Assembly: GCA_030706665.1 (NCBI GenBank)
Contig: JAUZOB010000214.1
Span: 1 to 5,935 of the forward strand
Reading direction: 5' to 3'
Origin: Bacteroidota bacterium
GTDB taxonomy: Bacteria; Bacteroidota; Bacteroidia; Bacteroidales; Prolixibacteraceae
Length of the DNA stretch: 5,935 nucleotides
Below, piece by piece: positions 5,657 to 5,935 of this stretch (positions within the stretch are counted from its first letter, which is position 1; every line of letters begins with the position of its first letter). A program made the position numbers and the translations under genes. The notes below the pieces were generated by a model. It was not told the origin of the DNA. It did no database searches and saw only the letters and a list, made by a program, of their open reading frames with translations.

Positions 5657-5935
5657 ATGTTAGAACATCTTACCAAAGAAACTTTCAAAGATAAAGTGTT
5701 CAATTTCGAAACAAGTAAAGAGTGGAAATATGAAGGCAGTACTCCATGCCTGATTGATTTTTATGCAAACTGGTGCGGCCCTTGTAAAATGGTTGCTCCC
5801 ATTTTGGAAGAGTTGCAGAAGGAGTATGGTGAAAAACTTAAAATCTATAAAGTAGATACAGAAAAGGAACAGGAACTTTCTGCAATGTTTGGAATTCAAA
5901 GTATTCCTTCTCTGTTGTTTGTTCCTTTGGAAGGA
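5657..5935 (+). CDS. trxA: Thioredoxin, 3' end cut by window
   Basis: The frame from ATG 5657 stays open to the last base, giving 93 codons with no stop. It shows the thioredoxin fold in order: LIDFYANWCGPCKMVAPILE (residues 32-51) with redox cysteines Cys40 and Cys43 of WCGPC, YKVDTEKE (64-71), and FGIQSIPSLLFV (78-89) with the cis-proline Pro84. There is no signal peptide, so it should be a cytoplasmic dithiol reductant for enzymes such as ribonucleotide reductase. Thioredoxins run to about 105 residues, so only the final strand and helix are missing. The N-terminal part (residues 10-30) is slightly longer than in E. coli TrxA. The start lacks a strong Shine-Dalgarno site, with an A-rich stretch before it. 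It is divergent from cca. Confidence 0.92.
   Translation, partial: MLEHLTKETFKDKVFNFETSKEWKYEGSTPCLIDFYANWCGPCKMVAPILEELQKEYGEKLKIYKVDTEKEQELSAMFGIQSIPSLLFVPLEG

Noticed and set aside
5660..5899. Minus-strand open frame opposite thioredoxin
   Set aside because: The plus strand encodes an unmistakable CGPC thioredoxin; the antisense product is rich in Phe from reversed Lys/Glu codons.
1..5935. Defence, CRISPR, phage or insertion-sequence content
   Set aside because: No spaced direct repeats, transposase or integrase motifs, or defence-type domains are visible; the genes are mostly housekeeping.

Overview
The window looks like chromosomal DNA from a Bacteroidota species, probably order Bacteroidales. 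The case rests on AT-rich intergenic DNA, genes without clear Shine-Dalgarno sites, and a tRNA promoter that matches the Bacteroides-type consensus exactly (-33 TTTG, 19 nt, -7 TAnnTTTG). It also rests on a small HTH protein of a type I associate with this phylum. I cannot name the genus. I see no transposase, integrase, phage gene, CRISPR array or resistance gene; this is mostly housekeeping DNA.

Left part, minus strand (1-751). Reading right to left there is an 86-residue HTH protein (751-491), its intrinsic terminator (469-432), a strong promoter (365-335), and two identical tRNA-Val(UAC) genes (231-157 and 80-3). The tRNA copies differ by one base in their 3' flank, so one encodes its CCA tail and the other does not. 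A perfect 14-bp inverted repeat (780-793 / 838-851) lies just upstream of the HTH gene and may be its operator.

Middle part, plus strand (1219-3751). A secreted NamZ-type exo-beta-N-acetylmuramidase (GH171, formerly DUF1343) has a long upstream region. After a 355-nt gap comes an exported endonuclease/exonuclease/phosphatase-family protein that must start at GTG. The gap holds an inverted repeat and an open frame that looks like protein. This frame lacks its own start and ends in a GTGA overlap with the endonuclease start. One base less in an upstream G6 tract would give it a start.

Right part. A long near-perfect hairpin (3776-3842) lies between the endonuclease gene and the convergent gene for the CCA-adding tRNA nucleotidyltransferase (5460-4036). 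Divergent from that gene is a cytoplasmic thioredoxin with a CGPC active site, cut off by the window end.

Functionally, the CCA-adding enzyme would complete the tRNA copy that lacks CCA. NamZ and the endonuclease both carry signal peptides and probably act outside the cytoplasm on cell-wall fragments and phosphoester substrates. Nothing else links the genes into one pathway. I found no convincing new multi-gene system. The best leads are the frame-interrupted small ORF, the operator-like repeat and the intergenic hairpin.
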